Shown piece after piece: positions 29,793-36,237 of a DNA stretch of 64,000 nucleotides. The translations under genes were made by a program, and so were the position numbers. Under the pieces are notes generated by a model, which saw only the letters and a program-made list of their open reading frames with translations, searched no databases and was not told the origin of the DNA. Each line of letters starts with the position of its first letter. Positions within the stretch are counted from its first letter, which is position 1. Source of the stretch: a virus; the IMG/VR virus record IMGVR_UViG_3300034417_000033, positions 1-64,000 of that record; one strand, written 5' to 3'.

Positions 29793-30316
29793 TGATTTTC
29801 CGCCGTATCGTAAGGGACAATATACAGCGGCGTTCCATTAGGAAGGTTCAGCATATAGTCATAAAAGAATTTTGTTGGTACGTTTATGCAGCCATTAGTG
29901 ATGTTGTTATCATCAGGAGTTGGGCTGTCTAATCTTTCTTGGCGTTTTTGTTCTGGGTAGCCTAGCCATACAGGGTGCATAGCTAGTAAGGTTTTGTTTC
30001 CTTCTACAAACGCAATTACAGGTTCCTTTAATGTAGCACTGTAATAATGCTTTGTATTGAACACGCCGGCTGGTGTTACATATCCTGCTACACCATCGGG
30101 CAAAGAATCTATATCTATTGTATCTAGTTTCTTTTTGCCGTAAAGAGCAGGAGCGGTATACTCTTTGTCGTCAATAATAACTGACAGAGTTCCGTTAGGT
30201 TTGTCTGCAATAATTTTACTATCAGCGTGTGACATTTCTGCCACACACATTAATAAACTACTTGCAAACAGTTGTATGATAATACTGTTGCGAGTAAAGT
30301 GGATCGTTCGAGTCAT
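29789..30316 (-). CDS. Exported L,D-transpeptidase-like (YkuD) protein
   Basis: This 175-residue protein has a signal segment (about residues 11-31, ending MSHA). The YkuD catalytic region is well formed: AMHPVWLG with His114, ERLDSPTPDDNN and NITNGCINVPTKFFYDY with Cys143. That order is typical of proteobacterial L,D-transpeptidases, which join peptidoglycan stems or release cross-links. The start ATG 30316 has AGGTG upstream; GTG 30325 is an alternative. It is the second such enzyme in 4 kb. It may remodel the wall during infection or block superinfection. Confidence 0.85.
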   Translation of the reverse strand: MTRTIHFTRNSIIIQLFASSLLMCVAEMSHADSKIIADKPNGTLSVIIDDKEYTAPALYGKKKLDTIDIDSLPDGVAGYVTPAGVFNTKHYYSATLKEPVIAFVEGNKTLLAMHPVWLGYPEQKRQERLDSPTPDDNNITNGCINVPTKFFYDYMLNLPNGTPLYIVPYDTAENQ

Positions 30317-30557
30317 GTGTATCACCTGACCTAAAAGTAAAAAGTTTGCTGTGCGGCATAATTTTACAAGCTAACTTGGTTCGTATGTCATCCATTTTAT
30401 CAGAAGCACGATCTTTATATTCGTAAATCTTCTCTTTTATTTCACCAGAATGATCATGTTCGCCAGGTAAGTAATCGTCGTCATCAGCATACGAAAATCC
30501 AGTAAGAACGATAGCACCTATCAAAACAACAGCTTTGTATATGTGTGTATTATTCAT
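30258..30557 (-). CDS. Small exported acidic/basic protein
   Basis: This 99-residue protein has signal MNNTHIYKAVVLIGAIVLTGFSYA. A DDDDYLPGEHDHSGEI stretch after it looks metal-binding. A charged helical region (KEKIYEYKDRASDKMDDIR) and two Cys (KLACKI and the end TVCK) follow. ATG 30557 has a GGAG Shine-Dalgarno. Its end overlaps the next gene by about 60 bases in another frame, so the C-terminus is less certain. The function is unknown. Confidence 0.65.
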   Translation of the reverse strand: MNNTHIYKAVVLIGAIVLTGFSYADDDDYLPGEHDHSGEIKEKIYEYKDRASDKMDDIRTKLACKIMPHSKLFTFRSGDTHDSNDPLYSQQYYHTTVCK

Positions 30558-30569
30558 TTGTATCTCCAT

Positions 30570-30595
30570 AGTGAAAGGTCTTTCGACCTTTCACT
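30570..30595 (-). other. Perfect 11-bp intercistronic hairpin
   Basis: AGTGAAAGGTC and its complement enclose GAAA, a GNRA-type tetraloop on the minus-strand RNA. It lies between the stop at 30604 and the ATG at 30557, directly before the GGAG ribosome-binding site. It has no T tract. Confidence 0.65.
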
Positions 30596-30603
30596 GTTAC
30601 AGA

Positions 30604-30798
30604 TTAACCATTAACTGGTTTCGGCGTAGTTGGTGCTTCATGTGGTGCTGGAACTGGTTTAACCATCTCAACACGATCACACTTAATTAAGCCCATTTTT
30701 TCTTCAAGACGTAAAATACCATATCTTGCAGTAAAAATAACTAAAAGTACCATTACAAAAAAACGCCAGTGACTACCTAAAAAATAAAAAAATTTCAT
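30604..30798 (-). CDS. Single-span membrane protein with KPVNG tail
   Basis: This 64-residue protein starts MKFFYFLGSHWRFFVMVLLV, one span with short basic flanks. It has a charged middle (EEKMGLIKCDRVEMVK) and a proline tail ending APTTPKPVNG, close to the KPIGG end of the protein at 30842. ATG 30798 has a GGAGG Shine-Dalgarno. A hairpin precedes it. The function is unknown. Confidence 0.7.
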   Translation of the reverse strand: MKFFYFLGSHWRFFVMVLLVIFTARYGILRLEEKMGLIKCDRVEMVKPVPAPHEAPTTPKPVNG

Positions 30799-30809
30799 AA
30801 ATCCTCCGT

Positions 30810-30834
30810 GCAAGAATATCAATCATATTCTTGC
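30810..30834 (-). other. 10-bp intercistronic hairpin
   Basis: GCAAGAATAT and ATATTCTTGC flank a 5-base loop between the stop at 30842 and the ATG at 30798. It is adjacent to the GGAGG ribosome-binding site; AT-rich and without a T tract. Confidence 0.6.
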
Positions 30835-30841
30835 TGTTTAA

Positions 30842-31555
30842 TTAACCGCCTATTGGTTTCGATGTTGTCGGAGTTGGCACAGGAACTGCAACTGGTGGAA
30901 GTGTAACTGCGATTCCACATGCAATTTTTTCTGCGTCAGATCCGGCGGTTGCTACCGCTTCCATAATCGACTTTTTGTCTTTGCATAAGTAAGACAATGC
31001 AACATTTTGGTGACCTGCGCTGTGTAAGAAACGAGCGTCCTTACGAACTACGCAGTCGTGGTCTTTCCATGTTGTACCGAAGCTTAAACCGAAGGTAACT
31101 CCTTGTCCGCCAGCCGTAGTGGAACCCATACATGTATCTTCCGATGCTGTAAGGTTCGGTGCAAATGCTGTGTTAACAGGAATTCTTGCTTCTTTTTCTA
31201 TGTGTACGCTATTATCAGTTTCGCCTTCAACGTATAGCGACGCTTTGCTTTCGTTATCGTTCTTGCTGCTATTGCTTTGGTGTTGGTAAGCATCGCCGCC
31301 TTTTCCGCCTTTACCACCATCTGCATATGCAGAGGAGTAAGAATCGGAATTGCCGCTGTTCTTCACCTCTCCACCCCTTGCGGATGAATAAGAGTCAGAG
31401 CTAGTGATGCCAACGTTAGTGTTAGAACTTCTAACATCAACATCAGATATCGCTGCTTGACCTTGAGCTTGACCTTGTACTTGGTCTGGCCCAAATGCGA
31501 ATGCAGAAGATGTAACCATCACTGCGAGACCCGCAGCGAAAATTATATTTTTCAT
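30842..31555 (-). CDS. Exported four-cysteine protein with low-complexity N-terminus
   Basis: This 237-residue protein has signal MKNIIFAAGLAVMVTSSAFA. Then come Q/S/G-rich low-complexity segments (QVQGQAQGQAA; SSARGGEVKNSGNSDSYSS; GGKGGKGGDAYQHQ), and a C-terminal domain shared with 27746: SEDTCMGSTTAGG, SFGTTWKDHDCVVRKD, LSYLCKDKK and a fourth Cys. It ends PTPTTSKPIGG. ATG 31555 has a GGAG Shine-Dalgarno. The design suggests an extracellular or periplasmic scaffold with a disulfide-stabilised head; the function is unknown. Confidence 0.76.
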   Translation of the reverse strand: MKNIIFAAGLAVMVTSSAFAFGPDQVQGQAQGQAAISDVDVRSSNTNVGITSSDSYSSARGGEVKNSGNSDSYSSAYADGGKGGKGGDAYQHQSNSSKNDNESKASLYVEGETDNSVHIEKEARIPVNTAFAPNLTASEDTCMGSTTAGGQGVTFGLSFGTTWKDHDCVVRKDARFLHSAGHQNVALSYLCKDKKSIMEAVATAGSDAEKIACGIAVTLPPVAVPVPTPTTSKPIGG

Positions 31556-31583
31556 ATTGTATATCTCCATGTTACTGTTTACA

Positions 31584-31613
31584 GGAAATCCGTGTGGTTT
31601 TTTACAAGGATTT
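31584..31613 (-). other. Short hairpin in the 147-bp gap
   Basis: GAAATCC and GGATTTC (7 bp) with a 16-base loop lie between the bS21 gene (stop 31718) and the exported gene. A TAAATA string at about 31650 resembles a weak late promoter. I see no other feature in this gap. Confidence 0.35.
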
Positions 31614-31717
31614 CTCGGGTAAAACCAGTTCTCGGGCTGGCTTCACCAATGGTATTTAGCGAATTTAGACTAAAGTACCCTAATATACCGGAGATATACG
31701 TCAGAAAATGGAGGGTT

Positions 31718-31957
31718 TTAGAACTCTTGACGCAGTGCCGAGTCACGTCTGCGTTGCTGTTCTACTTTAACAGCAATTTTAGAAGCTCGGGTTTTCTTAA
31801 CAGATGGCTTTTCATAAAAGTCACGCTCTCTGAGATCCTTAAGGATACCAGACGTTTGAACTTTCTTAGTGAAGATTTTGAAAGCACGGTCGAAGTTGTC
31901 GTTTTTAACTTCTACAGTGATGCCGTAGGTCTGTTTGTAACTATTGTATCTTTTCAT
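31718..31957 (-). CDS. rpsU: bS21-like ribosomal protein
   Basis: This 79-residue protein matches small ribosomal subunit protein bS21: VEVKNDNFDRAFKIFTKKVQ, SGILKDLRERDFYEKP and a basic C-terminal helix (KKTRASKIAVKVEQQRRRD). Bacterial bS21 is about 71 residues and helps select mRNA at the Shine-Dalgarno/anti-Shine-Dalgarno site. Phage bS21 copies are known in several large phages and are thought to bias host ribosomes. Here it follows clpX with an ATGA overlap, so both are co-translated. An N-terminal RYNSYKQTYG extension replaces the bacterial start. Confidence 0.92.
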   Translation of the reverse strand: MKRYNSYKQTYGITVEVKNDNFDRAFKIFTKKVQTSGILKDLRERDFYEKPSVKKTRASKIAVKVEQQRRRDSALRQEF

Positions 31958-33180
31958 ATGTCTGCCTTTTGGGGTTGTGGTTGTTTTTCCGTAGTATATA
32001 CTGCTGTGCCGTTTTTGTCAATAAAAATATTAATCACGCCTTCCTTTCTTAATCGCGGTAAAACAAACTGCACCTTACCTAACGACTTTTCCATCAACGT
32101 GCGCAATCCTCTTGCACCTGTTTTATTCTTGATGCTTTTTACTGCAACATCACGAACAAAATCTTTATCAAACTCTAATTCAACATCGTCAATTTTAAAC
32201 AGAACTTTATATTGATCAATTAAGTTATTTTTAGGTTCAGTCAATACACGAACCATCATATCTTCATCAAGTGCTTGGAAAGTAACAGTAACAGGGAAGC
32301 GGCCAATAAACTCTCTAATGAAACCATATTGGTGCAAATCTTCCGACTCTACTAAATTTAAAACACTTTCCTTTTTATCTCTTGCTTCAACTTTAGCAGA
32401 GAAGCCAATGCTTGTGCCTAAAGACAACCGCTTGCGTATAATTTCTTCGAGGCCAACAAACGCTCCACCAACAATAAACAAAACATCTTTTGTATTAAAG
32501 TCGATTGTTTCTTCTCTGTGACTGCCTGGCTTTTGTATCTGAACTTTATCGCCATCTACTGCACGAAGCAATGCTTGCTGTACACCTTCACCGGAAACAT
32601 CTTTGGCGCCTACGCCATCTACCTTTTTTGTCTTCTTATCGATCTCATCAATAAACACAATACCTTTCTGTGCTTTATTGATATCGTTGCCTGCTACTTT
32701 CAGCAGTCTTTCAAAAATGGATTCGATGTTGCCACCTACATAACCTGCTTCAGTTAATGTAGTTGCATCAGCAGTAACAAATGGGATATCTAACAGTTTA
32801 GCAATTGTGGAAGCAACTAATGTTTTTCCACAGCCGGATGGACCCATCATCATTACGTTTGCTTTTTGTAATTCAGTTTCGTCCACTACTGGATTAGAAA
32901 TTCTCTTGTAGTGATTATACAGTGCAACCGCAAGTGTTTCTTTTGCATCGTCCTGGCCAACAACATATGTGTCGAGATATTCTTTTATTTCTTCTGGAGT
33001 TTTACGGACTGCAACGACAGTGTCGTCTACAGTTGTTGCATTCCCTGCAATCAGGCCGAAACTCAGCGTAATACACTCGTCGCATATGTACGGAGTGTCA
33101 GCTCCTTTGTCAGGACCTTCGATTAATTTTTTTACGCTGCTTCTACTTTTGTTGCAAAAGGAACATTTTAAATCTGACAT
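31954..33180 (-). CDS. clpX: ATP-dependent unfoldase ClpX
   Basis: This 408-residue protein has complete ClpX architecture: zinc-binding domain with Cys6, Cys9, Cys33 and Cys36; Walker A GPSGCGKT (113-120); pore loop GYVG (146-149); Walker B FIDEID (176-181); the ClpP-binding tripeptide IGF (258-260); and RFPVTVTF plus GARGLRTLMEKSLG towards the C-terminus. It should therefore dock with ClpP. One change stands out: where bacterial ClpX has RKH, this protein has GSHREE (219-224), so substrate choice may differ. A sigma70 promoter lies at 33204-33232. It is translationally coupled to bS21. Confidence 0.95.
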   Translation of the reverse strand: MSDLKCSFCNKSRSSVKKLIEGPDKGADTPYICDECITLSFGLIAGNATTVDDTVVAVRKTPEEIKEYLDTYVVGQDDAKETLAVALYNHYKRISNPVVDETELQKANVMMMGPSGCGKTLVASTIAKLLDIPFVTADATTLTEAGYVGGNIESIFERLLKVAGNDINKAQKGIVFIDEIDKKTKKVDGVGAKDVSGEGVQQALLRAVDGDKVQIQKPGSHREETIDFNTKDVLFIVGGAFVGLEEIIRKRLSLGTSIGFSAKVEARDKKESVLNLVESEDLHQYGFIREFIGRFPVTVTFQALDEDMMVRVLTEPKNNLIDQYKVLFKIDDVELEFDKDFVRDVAVKSIKNKTGARGLRTLMEKSLGKVQFVLPRLRKEGVINIFIDKNGTAVYTTEKQPQPQKADI

Positions 33181-33203
33181 TTACTATCCTCTTATTGTAG
33201 TTA

Positions 33204-33232
33204 ACAATAACATCAAAGGCTGTTTGTGTCAA
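33204..33232 (-). promoter_or_regulatory. Sigma70-type promoter for clpX-bS21
   Basis: TTGACA (33227-33232), 17 bases and TATTGT (33204-33209) lie on the minus strand; an AGAGGA Shine-Dalgarno precedes the clpX ATG at 33180. Confidence 0.62.
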
Positions 33233-33240
33233 TGACGGTA

Positions 33241-34326
33241 TTATCTGTTTTTTGGACTGGTCCACAACTCAGCGTGGTGCTGGTTTGTGGATTCTGTAAC
33301 GTTGGGGGCATCTTTGACAAGATTACTTTCTTCATTGCCTTGATGAACAGGTGCTGTCGTTCGGTCAGGCGTGCTTTCTTTTGTCTTAGATTTTCTCTTC
33401 GGTATCCGGGGAGGTTTTCCATCCACGACGGGAACATGCTTGGTGTCAGGAAGGTTATTAGCATTCTTGTTGCGTTCATTTTTCTGGTGACTTTTTTTGG
33501 TGTTGCCAACAGGTTTGCTGTCTCTAGGTAGTGTTTTACTCCTACCACGTACGACTGGCGGCCCCATCGGATTCTCTTTTTTCTCACGGTTCATCCTTTG
33601 TGTGTGATTAGCTGCAATTAACAACAATATTGCAAGTGGATCAAACACTAGCACAATAATCAATATTAAAATACGAACTGCTTTATCTAACTCTTTTTCG
33701 GAGTCGCCATAAAGCATCTGTGCCAAATATTTGATTGGCCCAATTTCCATTTCTACTTTTTTTAACTCTGACGACAATTTCGATCTTTGTTCTACATAAA
33801 CATCAATATTCTTTTGTGCATCTGTTATTGTGTTACTTAGTTCTTTTCGCTCTGTCTTCTGTCCGTTACGTAAAGAAATAGACCCATTCTTTCCTCGGAT
33901 CCTTTCTGCCGCAACAAGGCCATCAACCTGCTTGTCTAACTGGCCAATTACGTTCTGTGCATCAGCAATGTCTCTTTTTTCACTTGCAATCTTATCGTCT
34001 AAGACTTGTATTTGATCAGCGTTGTTTGCAACAGGTGCGCCCTGTTCCAAATGTGCTTTAGAAAGATACCCGAAGATTCCCATACTTGTCAAAAGTATAA
34101 GAACCCCAGTGATTATAAACAGCGGTATTTTTAAAGTTCTAGGTGCATCATTCCAATGCCGGTATAGCCAACTTGCACAAACAAGTTTACCAAGTTCTAA
34201 CGCAGAGCTAAAGCTCATTGCTGCAATTGGGGCGCCAGCAAATACTGCTGCCATACCCGTAACGGAGAACCATCCCGATATGCACGAAATTAATAAAGCT
34301 GACAAGTATACAATAAATAAGAACAT
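33241..34326 (-). CDS. Multi-span membrane protein with coiled coil
   Basis: This 361-residue protein has about four N-terminal spans (residues 3-35, 48-60, 70-88), a central charged coiled coil (about 105-205: EKRDIADAQNVIGQLDKQ), another span near 220-240, and a long basic, proline-rich cytoplasmic tail (RGRSKTLPRDSKPVGNTKK). The arrangement FSVTGMAAVFAGAP, ALELGKLVCASWLYRHW and TSMGIFGYLSKAH matches a membrane protein I recall from T4-like marine phages. Its function is unknown. A GATAAATA late motif lies 5 bases before the ATG, suggesting a leaderless late transcript. Confidence 0.75.
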   Translation of the reverse strand: MFLFIVYLSALLISCISGWFSVTGMAAVFAGAPIAAMSFSSALELGKLVCASWLYRHWNDAPRTLKIPLFIITGVLILLTSMGIFGYLSKAHLEQGAPVANNADQIQVLDDKIASEKRDIADAQNVIGQLDKQVDGLVAAERIRGKNGSISLRNGQKTERKELSNTITDAQKNIDVYVEQRSKLSSELKKVEMEIGPIKYLAQMLYGDSEKELDKAVRILILIIVLVFDPLAILLLIAANHTQRMNREKKENPMGPPVVRGRSKTLPRDSKPVGNTKKSHQKNERNKNANNLPDTKHVPVVDGKPPRIPKRKSKTKESTPDRTTAPVHQGNEESNLVKDAPNVTESTNQHHAELWTSPKNR

Positions 34327-34331
34327 ATAGT

Positions 34332-34339
34332 TATTTATC
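34332..34339 (-). promoter_or_regulatory. Late-type promoter before the 361-residue membrane protein
   Basis: GATAAATA, then five bases, then ATG at 34326; T4 geometry gives a transcript starting at the start codon. Confidence 0.58.
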
Positions 34340-34342
34340 TGC

Positions 34343-34579
34343 TTATCGGCTATCGTCTTGAAACGCCTCGCCAGCTAATACTGCTGCACATGCTTCTACT
34401 TTTGAAATCTTGAAAAACTTGATACCTTCTACTGCAACAATAACAGTTACACCTGGCAATTTCTCTCTTGTGGTGTCATATATCTTTCGCATTTGAGACT
34501 GGCTGACATTAGGCACTGTAATAACTAATGCTTCATTAGGACCGATGGATAATGTTTCTATACTTTTAATGTCTATCAT
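34343..34579 (-). CDS. Hypothetical protein
   Basis: This 78-residue protein has a beta-alpha pattern (IETLSIGPNEALVITVPNV; RKIYDTTREKLPGVTVIVAVEG) that could be a small nucleotide- or protein-binding fold. It starts with an ATGA overlap with the gene upstream. No family is recognised. Confidence 0.62.
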   Translation of the reverse strand: MIDIKSIETLSIGPNEALVITVPNVSQSQMRKIYDTTREKLPGVTVIVAVEGIKFFKISKVEACAAVLAGEAFQDDSR

Positions 34580-34776
34580 TTGCTAAAATCGAACTCCCAT
34601 AGGTCGCCACGTAGTAGTAACAGTAGTTTATCTTCTGGCGAAGGTTCTGGTGCCACTGTTATTTTTGGACCGTGGCCTTCTTTAAAAATTATGAAAAAGT
34701 TATTGGCAAATAACTCTCCCCTGAATATGTTTCTCAAATCACGTTTATGTTCTGTGTCAGCAAAATAATATTTCAT
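34576..34776 (-). CDS. Small hypothetical protein, pair member 1
   Basis: This 66-residue protein begins MKYYFADTEHKRDLRNIF and shows EPSPEDKLLLLLRGDLW near its end. The neighbouring upstream gene ends DELSPEEEMLLKFNN, so the pair shares an (P)SPE(D/E)(K/E)xLL motif and is coupled by ATGA. The function is unknown. Confidence 0.62.
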   Translation of the reverse strand: MKYYFADTEHKRDLRNIFRGELFANNFFIIFKEGHGPKITVAPEPSPEDKLLLLLRGDLWEFDFSK

Positions 34777-35000
34777 AATTTAAAATTCGACTGGTATTGA
34801 TTGTTGAACTTTAGTAACATTTCTTCTTCAGGAGAAAGCTCATCTTCAACGACGATTGTGTTAACATCAACATACACATCATAAATCGCAATCCACCAAC
34901 GCTTGTGATTCATCTCAAGATAATTAAAGACTTCACCTACAGCAGTGCCAGGGTTTACTCTGATTATGTTGATGCTACGCTTATTCAAACTCTTTATCAC
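34773..35000 (-). CDS. Small hypothetical protein, pair member 2
   Basis: This 75-residue protein has NPGTAVGEVFNYLEMNHKRWW and an acidic LSPEEEMLL motif shared with the next gene. The annotated GTG at 35000 is directly adjacent to a GGAG, so an internal TTG near 34988 may be the true start. It overlaps the QueD-like gene by 20 bases. Confidence 0.55.
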   Translation of the reverse strand: MIKSLNKRSINIIRVNPGTAVGEVFNYLEMNHKRWWIAIYDVYVDVNTIVVEDELSPEEEMLLKFNNQYQSNFKL

Positions 35001-35457
35001 TCCTGTGACCTACACGTTTTGCCATATTTGCATCAGTTTCACGGACTTCAACTTTGCAGCACCAAACACGTTCTGCTTCGCCTGATCCAAACGATGGAAG
35101 GAAAATAGTATTAACATATTCATAAATGAAGTCTGCAATACCTTCACAACCTGTTTTCTCAACTTCAGTAATCTTTGCAAGACCAATTTTACCAAGGTGC
35201 AATAAATCTTCACGCTTAGGATCATCTTGTGCTACTAACAGAGTATGATCAAACCAATCTTCAAGCAAGCCTTTTAATGGCTTAAGACTGCCGAAATCCA
35301 CCACCCAGTTCCGTGCATCAAGCGTATCACTTTCAAACTCTATGTGAAACGACAATGCGTAACCGTGGATCAGATTGCAATGCGAATCTGCTCTCCACTG
35401 TCTGTATGCTACAGGACCAAGTTGCTTATACGTCTTGGTGGAAATATATTTCGCCAT
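34981..35457 (-). CDS. queD: 6-pyruvoyl-tetrahydropterin synthase/QueD-like enzyme
   Basis: This 158-residue protein of the T-fold 6-carboxytetrahydropterin synthase family converts dihydroneopterin triphosphate to 6-carboxy-5,6,7,8-tetrahydropterin in 7-deazaguanine synthesis. The zinc-binding histidines lie in RADSHCNLIHGYALSFHIEF; the DFGSLKPL, WFDHTLLV and CKVEVRETDANMA segments are typical. It is coupled by TAATG to FolE, which makes its substrate. The pair forms the first two steps of the queuosine/archaeosine route; QueE and QueC are not in this window, so DNA or tRNA modification cannot be settled here. Confidence 0.86.
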   Translation of the reverse strand: MAKYISTKTYKQLGPVAYRQWRADSHCNLIHGYALSFHIEFESDTLDARNWVVDFGSLKPLKGLLEDWFDHTLLVAQDDPKREDLLHLGKIGLAKITEVEKTGCEGIADFIYEYVNTIFLPSFGSGEAERVWCCKVEVRETDANMAKRVGHRSDKEFE

Positions 35458-36170
35458 TACGAACCTAACCTTGCGATGGACATAAACTCTGCTTTTGTGG
35501 AAGCATCGTCTTTGAAAGCGCCGCTAATTCTGCTTGTTACAGTTCTGGAGTTAACGTCTTGTACGCCACGCGATTTAACACAGAAGTGTTGTGCATCAAC
35601 AAGAACTGCCACGTTATCTGTTTCAAGGATAAAGCAAAGTGCAGCATGAATCTGCATAGTTAAGCGTTCTTGTACTTGTGGGCGTTTTGCAAAGTATTCT
35701 ACAATCCGATTCAGTTTGGACAATCCCAATACTTTCTTATTTGGAATATACGCAACTGTTGCATAACCATCAATAGTGATTAAGTGATGCTCGCACGATG
35801 ATTGAACGTTTACATTACGCTCAACAATCATTTCGTCAGAGTTGAATTTGTTTTCAATTGCAGTACATTTTGGGAACGTCTCGGCATCTAAGCCATAGAA
35901 GATTTCCGAAACATACATCTTAGCAACACGGGTTGGGGTGTCGATTAAACTGTCGTCAGTTAAATCCATACCTAGTGTTTCTAAAATTTCTTTTACATTT
36001 CTTTCAATAATGTCAATTTTTTCCTTAACGGTGTAGGCTCTATATTCGCCAACTGTGCCGCTGATTGGAACTTGATCGTTATTGAGTGGTGTTTCTAATC
36101 CAAGTTCAATTAAATGTTGTCTAACTCTTGCACCTAATTCTGGATCGCACTTACGTTTATCTAAAGACAT
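35457..36170 (-). CDS. folE: GTP cyclohydrolase I FolE
   Basis: This 237-residue enzyme converts GTP to dihydroneopterin triphosphate. The zinc site is complete: SSCEHHLITIDG and HFCVKSRGVQD. Further family segments are TPTRVAKMYVSEIFYG, ATVAYIPNKKVLGLSKLNRI and RPQVQERLTMQI. The length and spacing are normal. The leader contains a strong hairpin (36204-36224) and a late-type promoter (36230-36237), and a GGGAGG Shine-Dalgarno lies before ATG 36170. With QueD next door, the likely purpose is pterin or 7-deazaguanine synthesis. Confidence 0.93.
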   Translation of the reverse strand: MSLDKRKCDPELGARVRQHLIELGLETPLNNDQVPISGTVGEYRAYTVKEKIDIIERNVKEILETLGMDLTDDSLIDTPTRVAKMYVSEIFYGLDAETFPKCTAIENKFNSDEMIVERNVNVQSSCEHHLITIDGYATVAYIPNKKVLGLSKLNRIVEYFAKRPQVQERLTMQIHAALCFILETDNVAVLVDAQHFCVKSRGVQDVNSRTVTSRISGAFKDDASTKAEFMSIARLGS

Positions 36171-36203
36171 GACTACCTCCCGTAGTTGTTATTTTTATGG
36201 GGC

Positions 36204-36224
36204 GTATACGCCGCTTGCGTATAC
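36204..36224 (-). other. Leader hairpin of the folE-queD unit
   Basis: GTATACGC and GCGTATAC (8 bp) surround a 5-base loop directly after the late-type promoter, in the folE leader. It could regulate translation or stabilise the transcript. I see no queuosine/preQ1-riboswitch consensus. Confidence 0.5.
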
Positions 36225-36229
36225 ATGTT

Positions 36230-36237
36230 TATTTATC
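36230..36237 (-). promoter_or_regulatory. Late-type promoter for folE-queD
   Basis: GATAAATA on the minus strand, about 60 bases upstream of the folE ATG; it overlaps the end of the upstream gene (stop 36236). Confidence 0.58.

Noticed and set aside
31640-31660. TAAATA string in the gap before the exported gene as a late promoter
   Set aside because: The preceding bases are GC rather than GA or TA and the spacing to the ATG is about 95 bases; too weak to list as a promoter.
31457-32215. A 252-residue plus-strand frame opposite bS21 and clpX
   Set aside because: It is antisense to two clearly recognised genes, has no ribosome-binding site or promoter and contains a random mix of residues.
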